Shown: positions 1-11,678, numbered from the stretch's first letter. The stretch: 64,000 bases of DNA from Mixophyes australis (GCA_036250195.1 JAVHZZ010000009.1:40763824-40827823), one strand, 5' to 3'. Translations and numbers: made by a program. Notes: a model not told the origin generated them from the letters alone.

Positions 1-60
1 TCAGTCCCTGCCCCATTGGAGATTACAGTCTAAACTCCCTAGCACAGACACACAAAAGGC
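1..60 (-). repeat. V-SINE-like element, tail fragment cut by window start
   Basis: The sequence matches, in reverse orientation, the tail of the V-SINE-like repeats seen elsewhere in the window (29253-34826 and 53717-54024): the 'tcagtccctgccccattgga' block followed by 'acagtctaaactccctagcacagacacac'. The (GATGAT)n end would lie outside the window. It stops at about 60, where unrelated T-rich sequence begins. Confidence 0.75.
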
Positions 61-165
61 CGAGATGCCTTTTTTTTCTTTTTCTTATTTATGGCTGGCG
101 GGGCTGGAGTTATCGGGACCATCCCTGGTCTAAAGGAGCGGTACCGTCTGTCACTACTACATGAA

Positions 166-331
166 AGGCAGTCTGGCAGCGATCGCTGCTAGCTGCCTGT
201 CAGTGTTGCTGCCGGTGCTTCTTACTGTGGTCACGTGAGATCAGAACTTCAACATCTCACGTGACCACAGTAAGAAGCGCCCACGGCTGCACTGACAGGC
301 AGCTAGCAGCGATCGCTGCCAGACTGCCTGT
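166..331. repeat. Long inverted repeat (about 75-bp arms)
   Basis: Positions 166-240 and 255-331 are near-perfect reverse complements around a 14-nt spacer. Shared blocks include 'gcagtctggcagcgatcgct', 'agctgcctgtcagtg' and 'cttactgtggtcacgtgaga'. There is no coding sign. It is probably the core of a foldback or MITE-type DNA element; no terminal duplication was found. Confidence 0.85.
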
Positions 332-381
332 AAGAGAAGACTGCTGTGCCAGAACAACAGCAGGTAAGGGGGGGGGAGCTG

Positions 382-625
382 TGCAGGTGAAAACGCTATG
401 GGGGCATGTGAAAACTCTAAAGGGGTGTGTGAAAACTATATGGGGGCATGTGAAAATGCTGTGGGCATGTGAAATCGCTATCGGGGCATGTGAAATCGCT
501 AAGGGGACAGGAGAAAATGCTAAAGGGACAGCTGAAATTGCTAAAGGGAGTAAAAGAAGGGGACTGATGAAATTGATGAGGGGGTGGCTGAAGGGGCAGC
601 TGAAATGCCTATAGGGGGGAGATGA
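382..625. repeat. Minisatellite, about 20-21 bp unit
   Basis: About ten degenerate units of the type 'gctatgggggcatgtgaaaa' and 'gctaaagggacagctgaaat' follow one another. An open frame across it (117 codons) is repeat-encoded and not a gene. Confidence 0.8.
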
Positions 626-659
626 AATGGCTGAGGGGGTTATTTAAAAAATTAAGAGC

Positions 660-1187
660 AGCTTTGGGAGGGCATGATTTTTTTATTGTGTGGCGCTTAT
701 GAGGATGCTCTCTGTGGTCTCTAGGCCTGGGCCACTAGAGTGTTAAATATTATTGAGGTGGGGATGATAGAGGTATGTATTTGATTATAGCTCTTTGACA
801 ACAATTTTCATATATTTTATTGTCTACATATGCCTGTGCTATGGGGTTGTTTTATCTGACCATAGTTGACTATTATGTTTGGACTAAAGAGCCTGATCAT
901 TCAGGGTTTGTTAACAGCATTATATTATAATACAATTGTTGCATATTTTCAAAACAGGATCTCAACTTTCCACAAGCCAGGTAACGGACAACAACAAAGC
1001 TGCAAGAGCAGGGAAGAGAGAAGACCACGAACAGGTAAGAGAGAACTGCACAATCTGTCTAAATATGAATGCTGGAAAATACTCCTGAGTATTCATATTC
1101 AGGAGTATTTCTATGCGCCTATATTGGGGGGAAGTAGGGGGGTGCTACGGCTGTAATAGCCTAGGGCGGCCGGAACCCTTAATCGGG
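660..1187. repeat. Unclassified region ending in a hAT-type terminus
   Basis: The stretch ends with 'gccggaacccttaatcgggccctg' (about 1162-1187). Its reverse complement begins CAGGGCCCGATTAAGGG, the style of hAT-MITE termini. The partner terminus was not found, so the left boundary is a guess. Nothing else is recognisable. Confidence 0.35.
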
Positions 1188-1624
1188 CCCTGATTATCCC
1201 ATTAACCTACACTATTCCATGCTAACAATGATCTCTTTATTATCAAATATGTCTCAGTATTACGCATTTGCTTTTCAGAATTAGACATACAACATTTTTT
1301 ATAACATATAACTCTATTATAAACAAAAATCAAAAATTTTAACTAATACAATAATTCGTAAATAATATTTTATTATTAGTTGAACTTGTTTTGTAATCTT
1401 ATTTTTTGTCATAAAATGTACAGGGATCTGGTGGTTCTGCACCTACAAAAAATAAAAATAAAAACTATAAAATACAATATATCAACATCACAACAGTGTT
1501 ATATATTAGAAACATATCTTTGCTCTATGGGTGTAGCTTGGTCCCACATTTCTCCAGCTCTAGGGAGTTGAGCGGTGCAACATTACTATAAATAATCATA
1601 AACATTCTTCTTATTGTAAACACA
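1188..1624. other. AT-rich sequence, nothing recognised
   Basis: Very AT-rich, with short open frames only and no repeat boundary that I can define. Confidence 0.5.
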
Positions 1625-1632
1625 GTTCTAGC

Positions 1633-1912
1633 CCATACTTACCTACTTTCGAGACCAGCTTTCCGGGAGGGGGTCCGTCGAGGGGGCGTGGCCACGCGCA
1701 GTGTGCCGCTAGGCTCCGCCCCGCCAATCTTAGGAAATGCTGGCCAATCGTAGCAGGGGGCGGGGCCACAATGACGCGGTTAGCCCCACCCGCACCATCT
1801 ACAACAACGGGGAGATGCTGGTTCCGGGATTTTTGCCTGTTCTCTCGGGAGTCCGGGAGAACTCACAAAAATTCGGGAGTCTCCCGGACATTCCGGGAGA
1901 GTAGGCAACTAT
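1633..1912. mobile_element. hAT-type MITE, 280 bp, with 8-bp TSD
   Basis: A perfect 8-bp direct repeat GTTCTAGC lies at 1625-1632 and 1913-1920. The element has imperfect terminal inverted repeats: 'ccatacttacctac' on the left against 'gtaggcaactat' on the right. It is GC-rich internally, with repeated 'ccgggag' blocks near the right end. It carries no coding capacity. An 8-bp TSD is the signature of hAT transposition. Confidence 0.85.
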
Positions 1913-2246
1913 GTTCTAGCTAAAGGGTTGCATTTGAAGGCATATGCAGATGTAGTTGTTGGGGGTTTGTTTTACTTAAAGGCAAACAGTTATTTTGCCC
2001 ATTAATTCATACACCTGTACAACAGTAGTATTTGCTTAGGCTTTTAATGAATCCCCAAAAACACATTTTATAAGGCCCATACTATTCTATACAAACAACA
2101 CTTTAAAATATACAAATGTATTACAAAATCAAAATACTTATATTTCTTCTTCAGGGACCTGATAAAATCTCATCACCTCCTCCAGGGCCTACTCATACTC
2201 CAAAACATACTAGGAGGTTAATTGTTGCCAAAATAAGCACTGGTCT

Positions 2247-2348
2247 GTGTGTGTGTCTGTGTGGGTGTTAGGGAATTTAGATTGTAAGCTCCAATTGGGC
2301 TGGAACTGATGTGAGTAATAAATGGAGCTATATAAATAAATGATGATG
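2247..2348 (+). repeat. V-SINE-like element, 3' tail
   Basis: Contains 'gttagggaatttagattgta', 'agctccaattgggctggaac' and 'gctatataaataaatgatga', the 3' half of the V-SINE-like family. It is 5'-truncated; the tRNA-like head and central domain are missing. Confidence 0.8.
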
Positions 2349-3699
2349 TAACCATAGTACTGACACATCACTATCACATAGCATATGTTCTTTGTTGTGT
2401 GAAGGGTATTGCAAGCAGTATTACTATAAATAATACAAGAATACTTTAATTTCTCTACCTGGATAACTACATGGTGCAAATGAAAATCTTATTTAATATT
2501 TTAATTGTAATAGTAATATTACTCCTGGCATTCTCCCTTCTTTCTTCAAGGAGCTGCAGCTGTCTCCTGCTGAGGTCACTCCAGAGGAGCTAGAGCTGTG
2601 GAACATTCCACTTGCTGGCCACTCTATACTTTTGCAGACCTGAAGGCTGCATTTTTGTCCACATTAAGGAAAAAAGACTCAATCACTCTGGTAAGCATCC
2701 ACAGCTCCATTTGGAAGTGACTGAGGCTTTCAACATTCCTCACTGATTGACTCACAGGGCATTGAAGGCGTAGGTACATAAGTTCAGTTTCCTTCATGAT
2801 CATATCTAAAATAGTAGATATACTTTAATTTTGCTTCTCTATACTGGAGTACCGGTCAAATTTCGCTTAATCATAATAGTGGTCTGGACAACGTCATTAA
2901 GGGTGTTCCAATGCCAGGGCATTCCCACGCAACAAATGGTGGGAGAATACGCTCCTGCAGACACTATATGAGGCAGTAGCGGTGGATTCTACATTATCAT
3001 TTTGAGAAAGCTCATATTCAGTTTTGTACTTTGCAGTCTTCTGATATATTTCTGTTTTTCGTATGGGGACCTCATTGTTCAGGAGTCAAGCTCTTACCTA
3101 CTAAGGTTAAGTTGTGAATCTCTTCAGCCAATAGAGTCCTGGATGAGGATGGTCCTTTCGTGTCTATATAATCCTCCTGCAAAGGATGCTTTATCTCTTC
3201 TGTCGCACAAATACCTGCAAACCCGACCTACATTTGTATTTCTATGTTAACCATTTCTTTTTCCCAGTTCCAGAGGAGGCACAATTCAGCGGGAGAGATC
3301 TTACAGTCAGCGACTAATTGATACGGTGCTATCGCTGATTGGCCGCATGTCATTGCTCCCTTCGAAGCACCCTGGTTTTTGGTCCCTTTGTGTGTGGGAC
3401 CCCTTGACCTGCCTTGTGTGGGCACATCATTGAGAGCCCAGAGGCCGAGTAGTCACGATGTCGCCAGATTTAGCACCAGCCAATTGTAAGGGACTAAGTC
3501 CTGGTACCACTTGTAGTGCTTGTGGCCGTATACATGGAATTAGTTGTTACCTGACTTGCAATTTGCTCTTGCTGCCACCAATCTTATATAATCAAATTTA
3601 TAAAACTGTGACCTATTTAGCCAAACCTAGAAGTTTTCCGTGTATTTATTTCATGAGAGGTTTAGAGTTAAGACTATACCTGATGAGAGGTTCTGTGCG
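2349..3699. other. Unassigned sequence
   Basis: No repeat boundary or gene was recognised. A pyrimidine tract ending in AG at 2550 is followed by a 30-codon open frame, discussed as a finding. Other open frames here have no family signature. Confidence 0.4.
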
Positions 3700-3940
3700 T
3701 GGAAGAAGTGAATCTGCACTATGTAGTTTATGCCAGGATTTAAATAAGCTGCATTTGCACCAGAACTCGCTTTCTATGGCCTATATTAGTCCAACCCTTT
3801 ATGTGTAATTTGCATTTAGACTTGAATTGCATGTAATTGTGTTTATTGGCATAATCTCAATTTCTCGGCATGAGCAGTACAGAATCGCACTAGAAGTGCT
3901 ATGCAAATGGACGTAAGTACGAACATGAATCAGGCTCCAA
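3700..3940 (+). mobile_element. GGGCCTGA-ended MITE family, partial copy 1 (3' part)
   Basis: Shares blocks with the copy at 43520-43982: 'ctatggcctatattagtcc', 'tttgcatttagacttgaatt', 'gcatgagcagtacag' and the ending 'gaatcaggc'. The 5' half is absent or unrecognisable. Confidence 0.65.
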
Positions 3941-4640
3941 GTGGCCAGCCTTAAGGGTTGTGTCAAGCGAGAGCTTTTCATTCAGCAGTATAATAGCTAG
4001 AGAAAGAAACGCTTTAATATTTCAGAGTTTTTTCCCGCTGACAGTAAAAATGCTGCCTTAAATTTTCTATATAGTATTCAAGCAGTTTTTCAGCAGCTGC
4101 TTAATTTACCATGTGACAGGTGTAGGAGAAATAACAGACTTCATATACTTAAAAGTCTGCTATGAAGCACTGCTTAAATAATGTTTGCAGTTTTTTAATA
4201 GCCATCGGAGCAGAAAATCTGCTTTGTGTGCTACCATCCGGGAAAAATCTATTTATTTTAATGGCTTAGGATTTAAAACAAAAAGTGCTGGGCAAAAACA
4301 ATGCAAAAGGAAAAGCTCCCGTGTGACACCATCTAATGGTAATATCACACAAGCAATTTTAGTGACCTGACTTTTAAATGCAGTGCTAGACTGCTAAAAT
4401 ACTAATATAACATGCAAGCAAAAAGTTTGCACACTCTACAAACGTGAGACCTGCTACTCCATTTGTTTTTTTACATCAGTATTTTAGTGAATACTGCTTT
4501 TAGAAGCCAATGTTTTAATTGCTTTTGTTACATTGCGCTAAGATTGTAGGTTGGATTTGTACAGAAATATGTCAGCACTCAGTAGCATGCAATGATTATT
4601 TATCTACATGGAAAGATAAGACAATACTGTTCCTCTGCAA
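3941..4640. other. AT-rich sequence, nothing recognised
   Basis: Short open frames only; no terminal repeats or homology to other parts of the window. Confidence 0.45.
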
Positions 4641-4643
4641 CAT

Positions 4644-5375
4644 TCAATCATCATCTTCATCATTTATTTATATAGTGCCAGCAAATTCAGTAGCACTTTA
4701 CAATTGGGAACAAACACAGTAATAAAACAATACTGGGTAATACAGGCAGACAGATAGGTAATACAGATAGGTAATACAGATAGGTAATACAGGCAGACAG
4801 ATAGGTAATACAGATAGGTAATACATGCAGACAGATAGGTAATACAGATAGGTAATGCAGGCAGACAGATAGGTAATACAGATAGGTAATACAGGCAGAC
4901 AGATAGGTAATAGAGATAGGTAATACATGCAGACAGATAGGTAATACAGATAGGTAATACAGGCAGACAGATAGGTAATACAGATAGGTAATACAGATAG
5001 GTAATACAGGCAGACAGATAGGTAATACAGATAGGTAATACAGGCAGACAGATAGGTAATACAGGTAGGTAATACATGCAGACAGATAGGTAATACAGGT
5101 AGGTAATACATGCAGACAGATAGGTAATACAGATAGGTAATACAGGCAGACAGATAGGTAATACAGATAGGTAATACATGCAGACAGATAGGTAATACAG
5201 ATAGGTAATACAGGCAGACAGATAGGTAATACAGATAGGTAATACATGCAGACAGATAGGTATTACAGATAGGTAATACAGATAGGTAATACATGCAGAC
5301 AGATAGGTAATACAGATAGGTAATACAGATAGGTAATACAAGCAGACAGATCGGTAAGAGGGCCCTGCTCGCAAT
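4644..5375 (-). repeat. SINE-type tail expanded by an internal minisatellite
   Basis: Read on the minus strand, the right end of the plus-strand block (4644-4720) is a frog-type tail: (TCATCN)n, 'tttatttatatagtgccagc', then 'tagcactttacaattgggaa'. The related tail 'ggtaagagggccctgctcgc' reappears at 5352-5372. Between them, 4734-5352 is a roughly 600-bp array, so the array expanded inside the tail. Confidence 0.75.
4734..5352. repeat. Minisatellite, 14- and 22-bp units
   Basis: Alternating 'acagataggtaat' and 'acaggcagacagataggtaat' or 'acatgcagacagataggtaat' units, more than 30 copies, with few substitutions. All reading frames on the minus strand are open, which gives long repetitive Tyr/Leu/Cys/Ile ORFs of 186-268 codons. 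These are artefacts of the array. Confidence 0.95.
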
Positions 5376-5443
5376 CTTTCGAAATATTTGAATTACTTCA
5401 AGGTAAAAATATATTATACTGTGCCAGACACATTTATTACAGA

Positions 5444-6213
5444 GGGCCTGAATCATTACCAAATGCAAAATGATAGTAGTGTGCAATTTTTTAAAAAAAC
5501 GCACCTGCTTCTTTTACACGCACGTCTGTATTCAGCAAGTAGCGGATGTCAAGATACATCTGATGATGAATAAGGGTATAGGTCCGCTCTGCTCTAAGAC
5601 AGGATACTGTAGGATACGTCCAATACATATGTGGAATATAAAGTCACACAAAAACATGCAGAAAAAAATAAAAACTATTCAATTAATGTCACCGTAATAA
5701 TATAGGCATCAATGACAAAACATTGAATAATAAAAAAAAAATTCCTTTTCTTTTATTTTTTTCTCCATGAAATACATTTATTAGGATGTTATTAATGTCT
5801 ACTGTATATAAAATACATTTTTACAGTTGCTCTTGATTGCAAACTCATGTTCTAGAATGCATACTCAGCTGTCATCACTAGTAATTGGCATTTAGACAAG
5901 ACCTGTAAATGCTACAAGTGATACGACTGAAAAATCACATACCTTAGAGATGCCTAAAGCTTGAATCAGATGCTGCTGTGTGTGCTCGAGATTTTCACAC
6001 CCTTACTGTAGAATATTTACATGCATACGCCCATTCCCCTATCCATTTCACCCCTGAAATTGCAGGCTGCAGTACGGGTCCTTTGCGGTTGAAGATGAAT
6101 TGGATGTTGCTGCGTTCTATGGCATATGGTCTGTTAATGCACAGAGTAATTGTGCGCATTATACGCAACACATCACAGTTTATCCCCAGTTATGCTCCTT
6201 AAAAAATCAGGCC
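5444..6213 (+). mobile_element. GGGCCTGA-ended MITE family, copy 2
   Basis: Begins 'gggcctgaatcatta' and ends 'ttaaaaaatcaggcc', an inverted terminal pair. Internal blocks ('aagggtataggt', 'ccaatacatatgtgga', 'gcagtacgggtcctttg') are shared with the copies at 40593-41132 and 44127-44975. About 770 bp, with no coding capacity. Confidence 0.75.
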
Positions 6214-6956
6214 TAGAAAGAGGATGGTGCCAGAGTAAAGAGGGGACAGATTCAGCGGACAGGGAGAGGGTTCCATGAGAGAGAGGAGAGGCCTACCCAC
6301 CATTCAATTACACTGGTACTAAGAGTGCACTGCCTCAAGAGGGTGTTTGAGCTGAAGCAAGCTGGCAGACAGCTTGTAGGAATTTAGGGCCTGGCAGAGC
6401 AGCGTCTAAAAGCTCCTAACATGGCAACATCCGAAGCAGAGAGTGAGGAGAAGGAGCAAAAAACCCTACTTTGTACACTGCACAATGTGCCAAGCAGATG
6501 ATGCTTAGATGGGTTTGCTGAACCACTTTGCTGCACTTTATTCAGGGACGCCAGGATGGTACAGTCAGCATCGCTACGGAATTTGCTGGCGCTATATAAA
6601 TAACTGATGATGATGATGATGAAATCTTGTAGTTTCAGCAATCAAGCAAACAAAAGCATTTACAATTTCCCGCAACACTGCTTCTAGCTACACACTCAGT
6701 TGCTCACTAGGGATCAGTCAACTAATTCAGCCTTAGTAGCCCTGCCCACAACACAAACCCAGCTATTTAGGCTTCATCCCGAGCACAAAACACCTAACTA
6801 GAAATTAACCACACCCATGTGCTCTACCTGTGAACCTGTGTTCTGTGTGCAGAGAAGTGTGGAGAATTAACTCTGTCTGCGGCATAAGCCTGTAGACTCC
6901 CTGAGAAAGTATCAGTCTCTCCCTTAACAGTCTGTGGCAAACTAGCTATTTGCCAC
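6214..6956. other. Unassigned, with a short SINE-type tail
   Basis: At about 6572-6623 is 'gctacggaatttgctggcgc' followed by 'tatataaataactgatgatg', the same type-2 tail as at 4644 but on the plus strand. The rest shows nothing recognisable. Confidence 0.55.
6949..6956. repeat. 8-bp target-site duplication, left of hAT copy 1
   Basis: TTTGCCAC, repeated exactly at 11810-11817. Confidence 0.95.
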
Positions 6957-7379
6957 TAGGGGTGTGCACCGGCCACTTTTGGTGTTTTGGGTTTTGGGTT
7001 CTGATTATCTTGAGGTTTTGGGTTCTGATTTGTTTTGCCAAAACACCCCACGAAAGGTTTTGGTTCGGATTTGGGTTTTGGGTTCTGATTTTTTTTAAAA
7101 AAAGCATAAAAAGTGCTAAAATCCATTATTATTATTTTTTTTCACTCCTACACTATTATTAACATCAATAACATTCATGTCCACTGATTTCCAGTCTATT
7201 CTGAACACCTCACACCTCACAATATTGTTTTTAGTCCAAAAGGTTGCACCAAGGTAGCTTGATGTCTAAGCTAAGCGACACAAGTGGACGGCACAAACAC
7301 GTGGCCCATCTAGGAGTGGCACGGCAGTGGCAGACAGGATGGCAGTTTGAAAAACTAGGCCCCAAAGAGCACATAATGG

Positions 7380-7700
7380 CCAAAAAACAGGTGCAAGCTG
7401 GAATTGTCCTTGGGCCCTCCCACCCACCCTGATGTTGTTGAAATAGGACATGCGCACTTTAACAAACCAATCATTTCAGCCACAGGGCCTACAAAACTGT
7501 GGCTGAAATGATTGGTTTGTTTGGACCCCCACAGAACGAGCTGGCAAAGAAAAGAAAGAGGTGCAAGATGGAATTGTCCTTGGGCCCTCCCACCCACCCT
7601 TATGTTGTTGAAATAGGACATGCACACTTTAAGAAACCAATCATTTCAGCAACAGGGCCTACCAAACTACTGTGGCTGAAATGAATGGTTTGTTTGGGCC
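7380..7700. repeat. Tandem duplication with conserved hairpin inside hAT copy 1
   Basis: A segment containing 'ggaattgtccttgggccctc' and 'gttgttgaaataggacatgc' occurs at about 7400-7505 and 7572-7680. Each contains an inverted repeat around 'caaaccaatcatttcagc' and 'gctgaaatgattggtttg' (7463-7518 is essentially perfect). A single copy of the same module is present in hAT copy 2 at about 31943-32072, so it belongs to the element. Confidence 0.85.
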
Positions 7701-7749
7701 CCCACACCAAAAAAGCAATTCATCTCTCCCTGTACAAACTAAACTGGCT

Positions 7750-10700
7750 CTACTGAGGCAAGATGTCGTCTTCATCCTCATTCTCAGATTCCTCACCCCC
7801 TTCAGTGTGTACTTCCTCATCCTCACACATTATCAATTCGTCCCCGCTGGACTCCACAACCACAGGTCCCTCTGTAGTCTCTGGAGGCCAGTGCTGTTCT
7901 TGATTGAAGAATTGATAATTCATTTTTATGAACATCATTTTTTCAACGTTTTGCGGAAGCAACCTCCTTCACCGCTCACTGACCAGGTTTCCCGCTGCAC
8001 TAAAAACTCTTTCCGAGTACACACTGGAGGGGGGACAACTCAGGTAAAATAGAGCCAGTTTGTATAGGGGCTTCCAAACAGCCTTTTTTTCCTGTCAGTA
8101 AAAATATGGACTGTCTGACATGTCTACTTGGATGGTGTCAGCAAAGTAATCCTGCACCATTTTTTCAATGGTGACAGCATCCAATGCAGCGACAGTAGAC
8201 ATGTCTGCAATGGTTGGTAGGTCCTTCAGTCCGGACCAGATGTTCTCAGCATCCCCGCCAGCGGGTCGTTTAGGAAAACTCAGCTTTTTCCTCGCAGCCA
8301 CAGGTGTGGAAGAAAATGAAGGAGGAGCTGTTGGCATGTCACGGTCCTCTTCAGAGGACAATCTCCTGACCAGCAGGTCTTTGCACCGCTGTAGACTTGT
8401 GTCCGCCGGAAACAGAGACACAACGTACGCTTTAAACCGAGGATCGAGCACGGTGGCCAAAATGTATTCCTCTGACTTAAAAAGAGTGACTACCCTTGGA
8501 TTCTGGAAAAGCGTACGAAGGGCTTCATCCACAAGAGCTACATTCTTCGTGGAATCGCAATGCTTTACTTTCTCCAGCTGCTTCTGCAACAGCCTGATCA
8601 GGGGAATCACCTGACTCAAGCTGGCAGTGTCGGAACTGACTTCTCGTGTGGCAAGTTCAAACGGCTGGAGAACCTTGCACAACATGGAAATCAGTCACCA
8701 CTACGCTTGACTAAGGCGCATCCCCACTGCTTTGCCTATGTCGTAGGTGGCTGTGTAGGCTTGAATGGCCTTTTGCTGCTCCTCCATCCTCTGCAGCATA
8801 TAGAGGGTGGAGTTTCAGCGCATCACAACCTCTTGTTTGAGGTAATGGCAGGGCAGGTTCAGGCTTTTTTGATGGTGCTCGAGTCTGCGGTAGGCACTGG
8901 CATAATGCCGAAAGTGTCCAGCAATTTTGCGGGCCACCGCAAGCATATCCTGCACACCCCTGTCACTCTTCAGGTAATGCTGCACCACCAAATTTATTTT
9001 GTGGGAAAAGCATGGCACGTGCTGGAAATTGCCCATATGTAATGCCAGCACAATGTTACTGGCGTTGTCTGACACCACAAATCACCAGGAGAGTGTAAGT
9101 GGGGTAAGCCACTGCGAGATTATTTCCCTCAGTTTCTCTAAGAGGTTGGCAGCGTTGTGCCTCTTACTAAAACCGGTGATACACAACGTTGCCTGCCTTG
9201 GAAGGAGCAGGCGTTTTGGAGATGATGCTACTGCTGCTGCTGCTGCTGTTGCTGCAGAAGGTGATGCATCTACCCAGTGGGCTGTCACAGTCATATAGTC
9301 CTTAGTTTGCCATGAACCACTTGTCCACATGTCAGTGGTTAAGTGGATAGTGGGTACAACCGCATTTTTCAGAGCACTGAGGACACTTTTTCGTACTTCT
9401 CTGTACATCCCGGGTATCGCCTGTCTAGTGAAGTGGAATCTCGATGGGATTTGGTACCGAGGAGACGATACCTCCATCAACCGTCTAAATTCCACTCCAC
9501 TGATGGCGGACACCGGACGCACGTCTAACACCAAAATAGCTGTTAAGGCCGCAGTTATCCGCTTTGCCATAGGATGACTACTGTCGTACTTCATGCTCAT
9601 GGCAAACGCCTGTTGTATGGTCAACTGTTTGGTGAAAGACGTAGCGTTCTTACGACTTCTCCTCTGGGAAGATGACTGACTACCAGCAGCAACAGCAGCA
9701 GCGGCAGTAGTAGGCGTACCGCTGCAGGATCCTCCGGAAGAATCCCGGATTGAAGAGGACTCAGTAATGCCGGTGACATGTCCTTCAGGACTATATCTGA
9801 TGGAGATCGTGGAGAAAGTTGACGAGGAGGGTGTTGCTGGTGTGTATACAACAGGACCAAGGGAATTAGGTGTCCCTGGACTGCTGATGGTCCTAGCCAC
9901 AGGTCCTGAACTAAACACTGAATTATGAAGGTTCTTCAGGTGACGTATAAGGGAGGATGTCCCTAGGTGGCCAAGATCCTTACCCCTGCTTATTTTAACT
10001 TTACATAAGGTACATATGGCCATACATTTGTTCCGGATTGGAATAGAAATAACTCCAGACCGAAGAGGTGGATTTTTTGGTCTTCTGCCCATGCAAGACA
10101 ATGGGCTATTTCATCCTATGGACAACAACTGTTTCCCCCCCTGGTGCCTCATTTAAGATAACCACATCAGCATCCTCCTCGTCAATTTCCTCCTAAGCGC
10201 CAGCTACATCAATATCCTCCTCCCGGTGTACAACATTGACACCTTCATTAGTCAAATCTGTAACTGGACTGTGGGTGATCCTTCCAGCATATGCAGAGGG
10301 CGTGCTGCAAATGGTGGAAGGAGCCACCTCTTCCCGTACAGTGATGGGAAGGTCAGGCTTCGCAACCACCAACACCCTTGGACTCGCCTTGGGGATTTGT
10401 GATGCCATTTCTTTAGAAGGCAGAGTTGTTTGCTGTGTTGTTGATGACAGCTTAACTCTCTTCAATTTTTGAGAGGGGGGGGAGGAGGGCTTAGATCCTT
10501 GGGTGAAGCTGAACCACTAGTCATGAACACGGGCCAGGGCCTAAGCCGTTCCTTGCCACTCCGTGTTGTAAATGGCATATTGGCAAGTTAACGTTTCTCC
10601 TCAGATGATTTTAATTTTCTTTTTTTGCTAATTTTAGTGAACTTTGGCTTTTTGGATTTTACATGCCCTCTACCAGGAGATTGGGCATCGGCCTTGGCAG

Positions 10701-10815
10701 ACGACGTTGATGGCATTTCATCATCTATGTCATGACTAGTGGCAGCAGCTTCAGCATTAGGAGAAAGTGGGTCTTGATCTTTCCCTACTTTATCCTCCAA
10801 ATTTTTGTACTCCAT
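7750..10815 (-). pseudogene. BED-finger hAT transposase, broken by several frameshifts and stops
   Basis: The transposase would bind the element ends and cut and paste it; this copy is not functional. Pieces run in order on the minus strand. 10815-10588 is the acidic, Ser/Pro-rich N-terminus. 10465-10193 is the linker. 10101-9082 (339 codons) carries a BED zinc finger with C30, C33, H54 and H59, followed by the hAT core including TTDMWTS. 9078-8815 has the VSDNASN and C-x-S-H region. 8685-8095 has LATVLDPRFK. 7962-7750 holds the end of the hATC dimerisation domain, whose SERVFSAAG block lies just upstream in another frame. Missing links are short: frame jumps at about 10500, 10150, 9080 and 8800, and a Trp-to-stop change near 8093. 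The domain order is the standard ZBED/hAT arrangement. It is clearly a transposon gene and not a domesticated host ZBED gene, because the termini and TSD are intact. Confidence 0.9.
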
Positions 10816-10821
10816 TATAGT

Positions 10822-11335
10822 TTAATCTCTGGTACTAATATTTCTGGACTGCAGGAACAGTGAACGTAGTTTAATCTCTGGTACTAATATTTCTGGACTG
10901 CAGGAACAGTGAACGTAGTTTAATCTCTGGTACTAATATTTCTGGACTGCAGGAACAGTGAATGTAGTTTAATCTCTGGTACTAATACTTCTGGACTGCA
11001 GGAACAGTGAATGTATTTATATATATTGCAGTACTAATATTACTGGACTGCAGGAACAGTGAACGTATTTATATATATTGCAGTACTAATATTTCTGGAC
11101 TGCAGGAACAGTGAACGTAGTAAAATATTACAGTACTAATATTTCTGGAGTGCAGGGACAGTGAATGTATTTATATATTGCAGTACAAATATTTCTGGAC
11201 TGCAGAAACAGTGAACGTATTTATATATTGCAGTACTAATATTTCTGGACTGCAGGAACAGTGAACGTATTTATATATATTGCAGTACTAATATTTCTGG
11301 ACTGCAGGAACAGTGAACGTATTTATATATTGCAG
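10822..11335. repeat. Promoter-side tandem array of hAT copy 1, 49-52 bp unit
   Basis: About ten units containing 'gtactaatatttctggactg' and 'caggaacagtgaacg'. The first four carry 'tagtttaatctctg'; later units carry 'tatttatatattgca'. The array lies between the transposase start and the subterminal region. Confidence 0.92.
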
Positions 11336-11668
11336 TAGAATTTTTTTTATACTTTTTTAATAATTTTTTTATATTTTTTTTAAATTATTTTTGTACAATT
11401 TTTTTATATAATTTTTAATTATTTTTGTAGAATTTTTTTTATTTTTTATTTTATTTTTTTATGATTTTTAAATAAATTTAAAATAACAAATGAATGGACT
11501 TAGCAGAACAGAGCACAGGACAAAGTAACCAATGGATTAAGCAGAACAGAGTGACAGAACACAGGACACAGGACACAGGAGCACCACTACAAACTACAAC
11601 CTCCCTCTTCCCTGATCTGAGCCCGACTGAAGATGGCGGCCGCAAGCGGGGAATTTATGCAATCCGAC

Positions 11669-11678
11669 TCTCGCGAGA
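11669..11678. promoter_or_regulatory. TCTCGCGAGA palindrome near the promoter end of hAT copy 1
   Basis: An exact 10-bp palindrome in the conserved subterminal block just downstream of 'gatggcggc'. The same motif, or a one-base variant, occupies the equivalent place in the other three hAT copies (34473, 48303, 35537). TCTCGCGAGA is a known vertebrate promoter motif; its use here is inferred. Confidence 0.6.

Noticed and set aside
4664..5504. Long minus-strand ORFs of 186-268 codons, rich in Tyr, Leu, Cys and Ile
   Set aside because: They are three frames of the same 14/22-bp minisatellite, all open because the unit lacks stops; not a gene.
8168..9042. Plus-strand ORFs of 148 and 160 codons
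   Set aside because: Antisense shadows of the hAT transposase, which has domain motifs on the minus strand.
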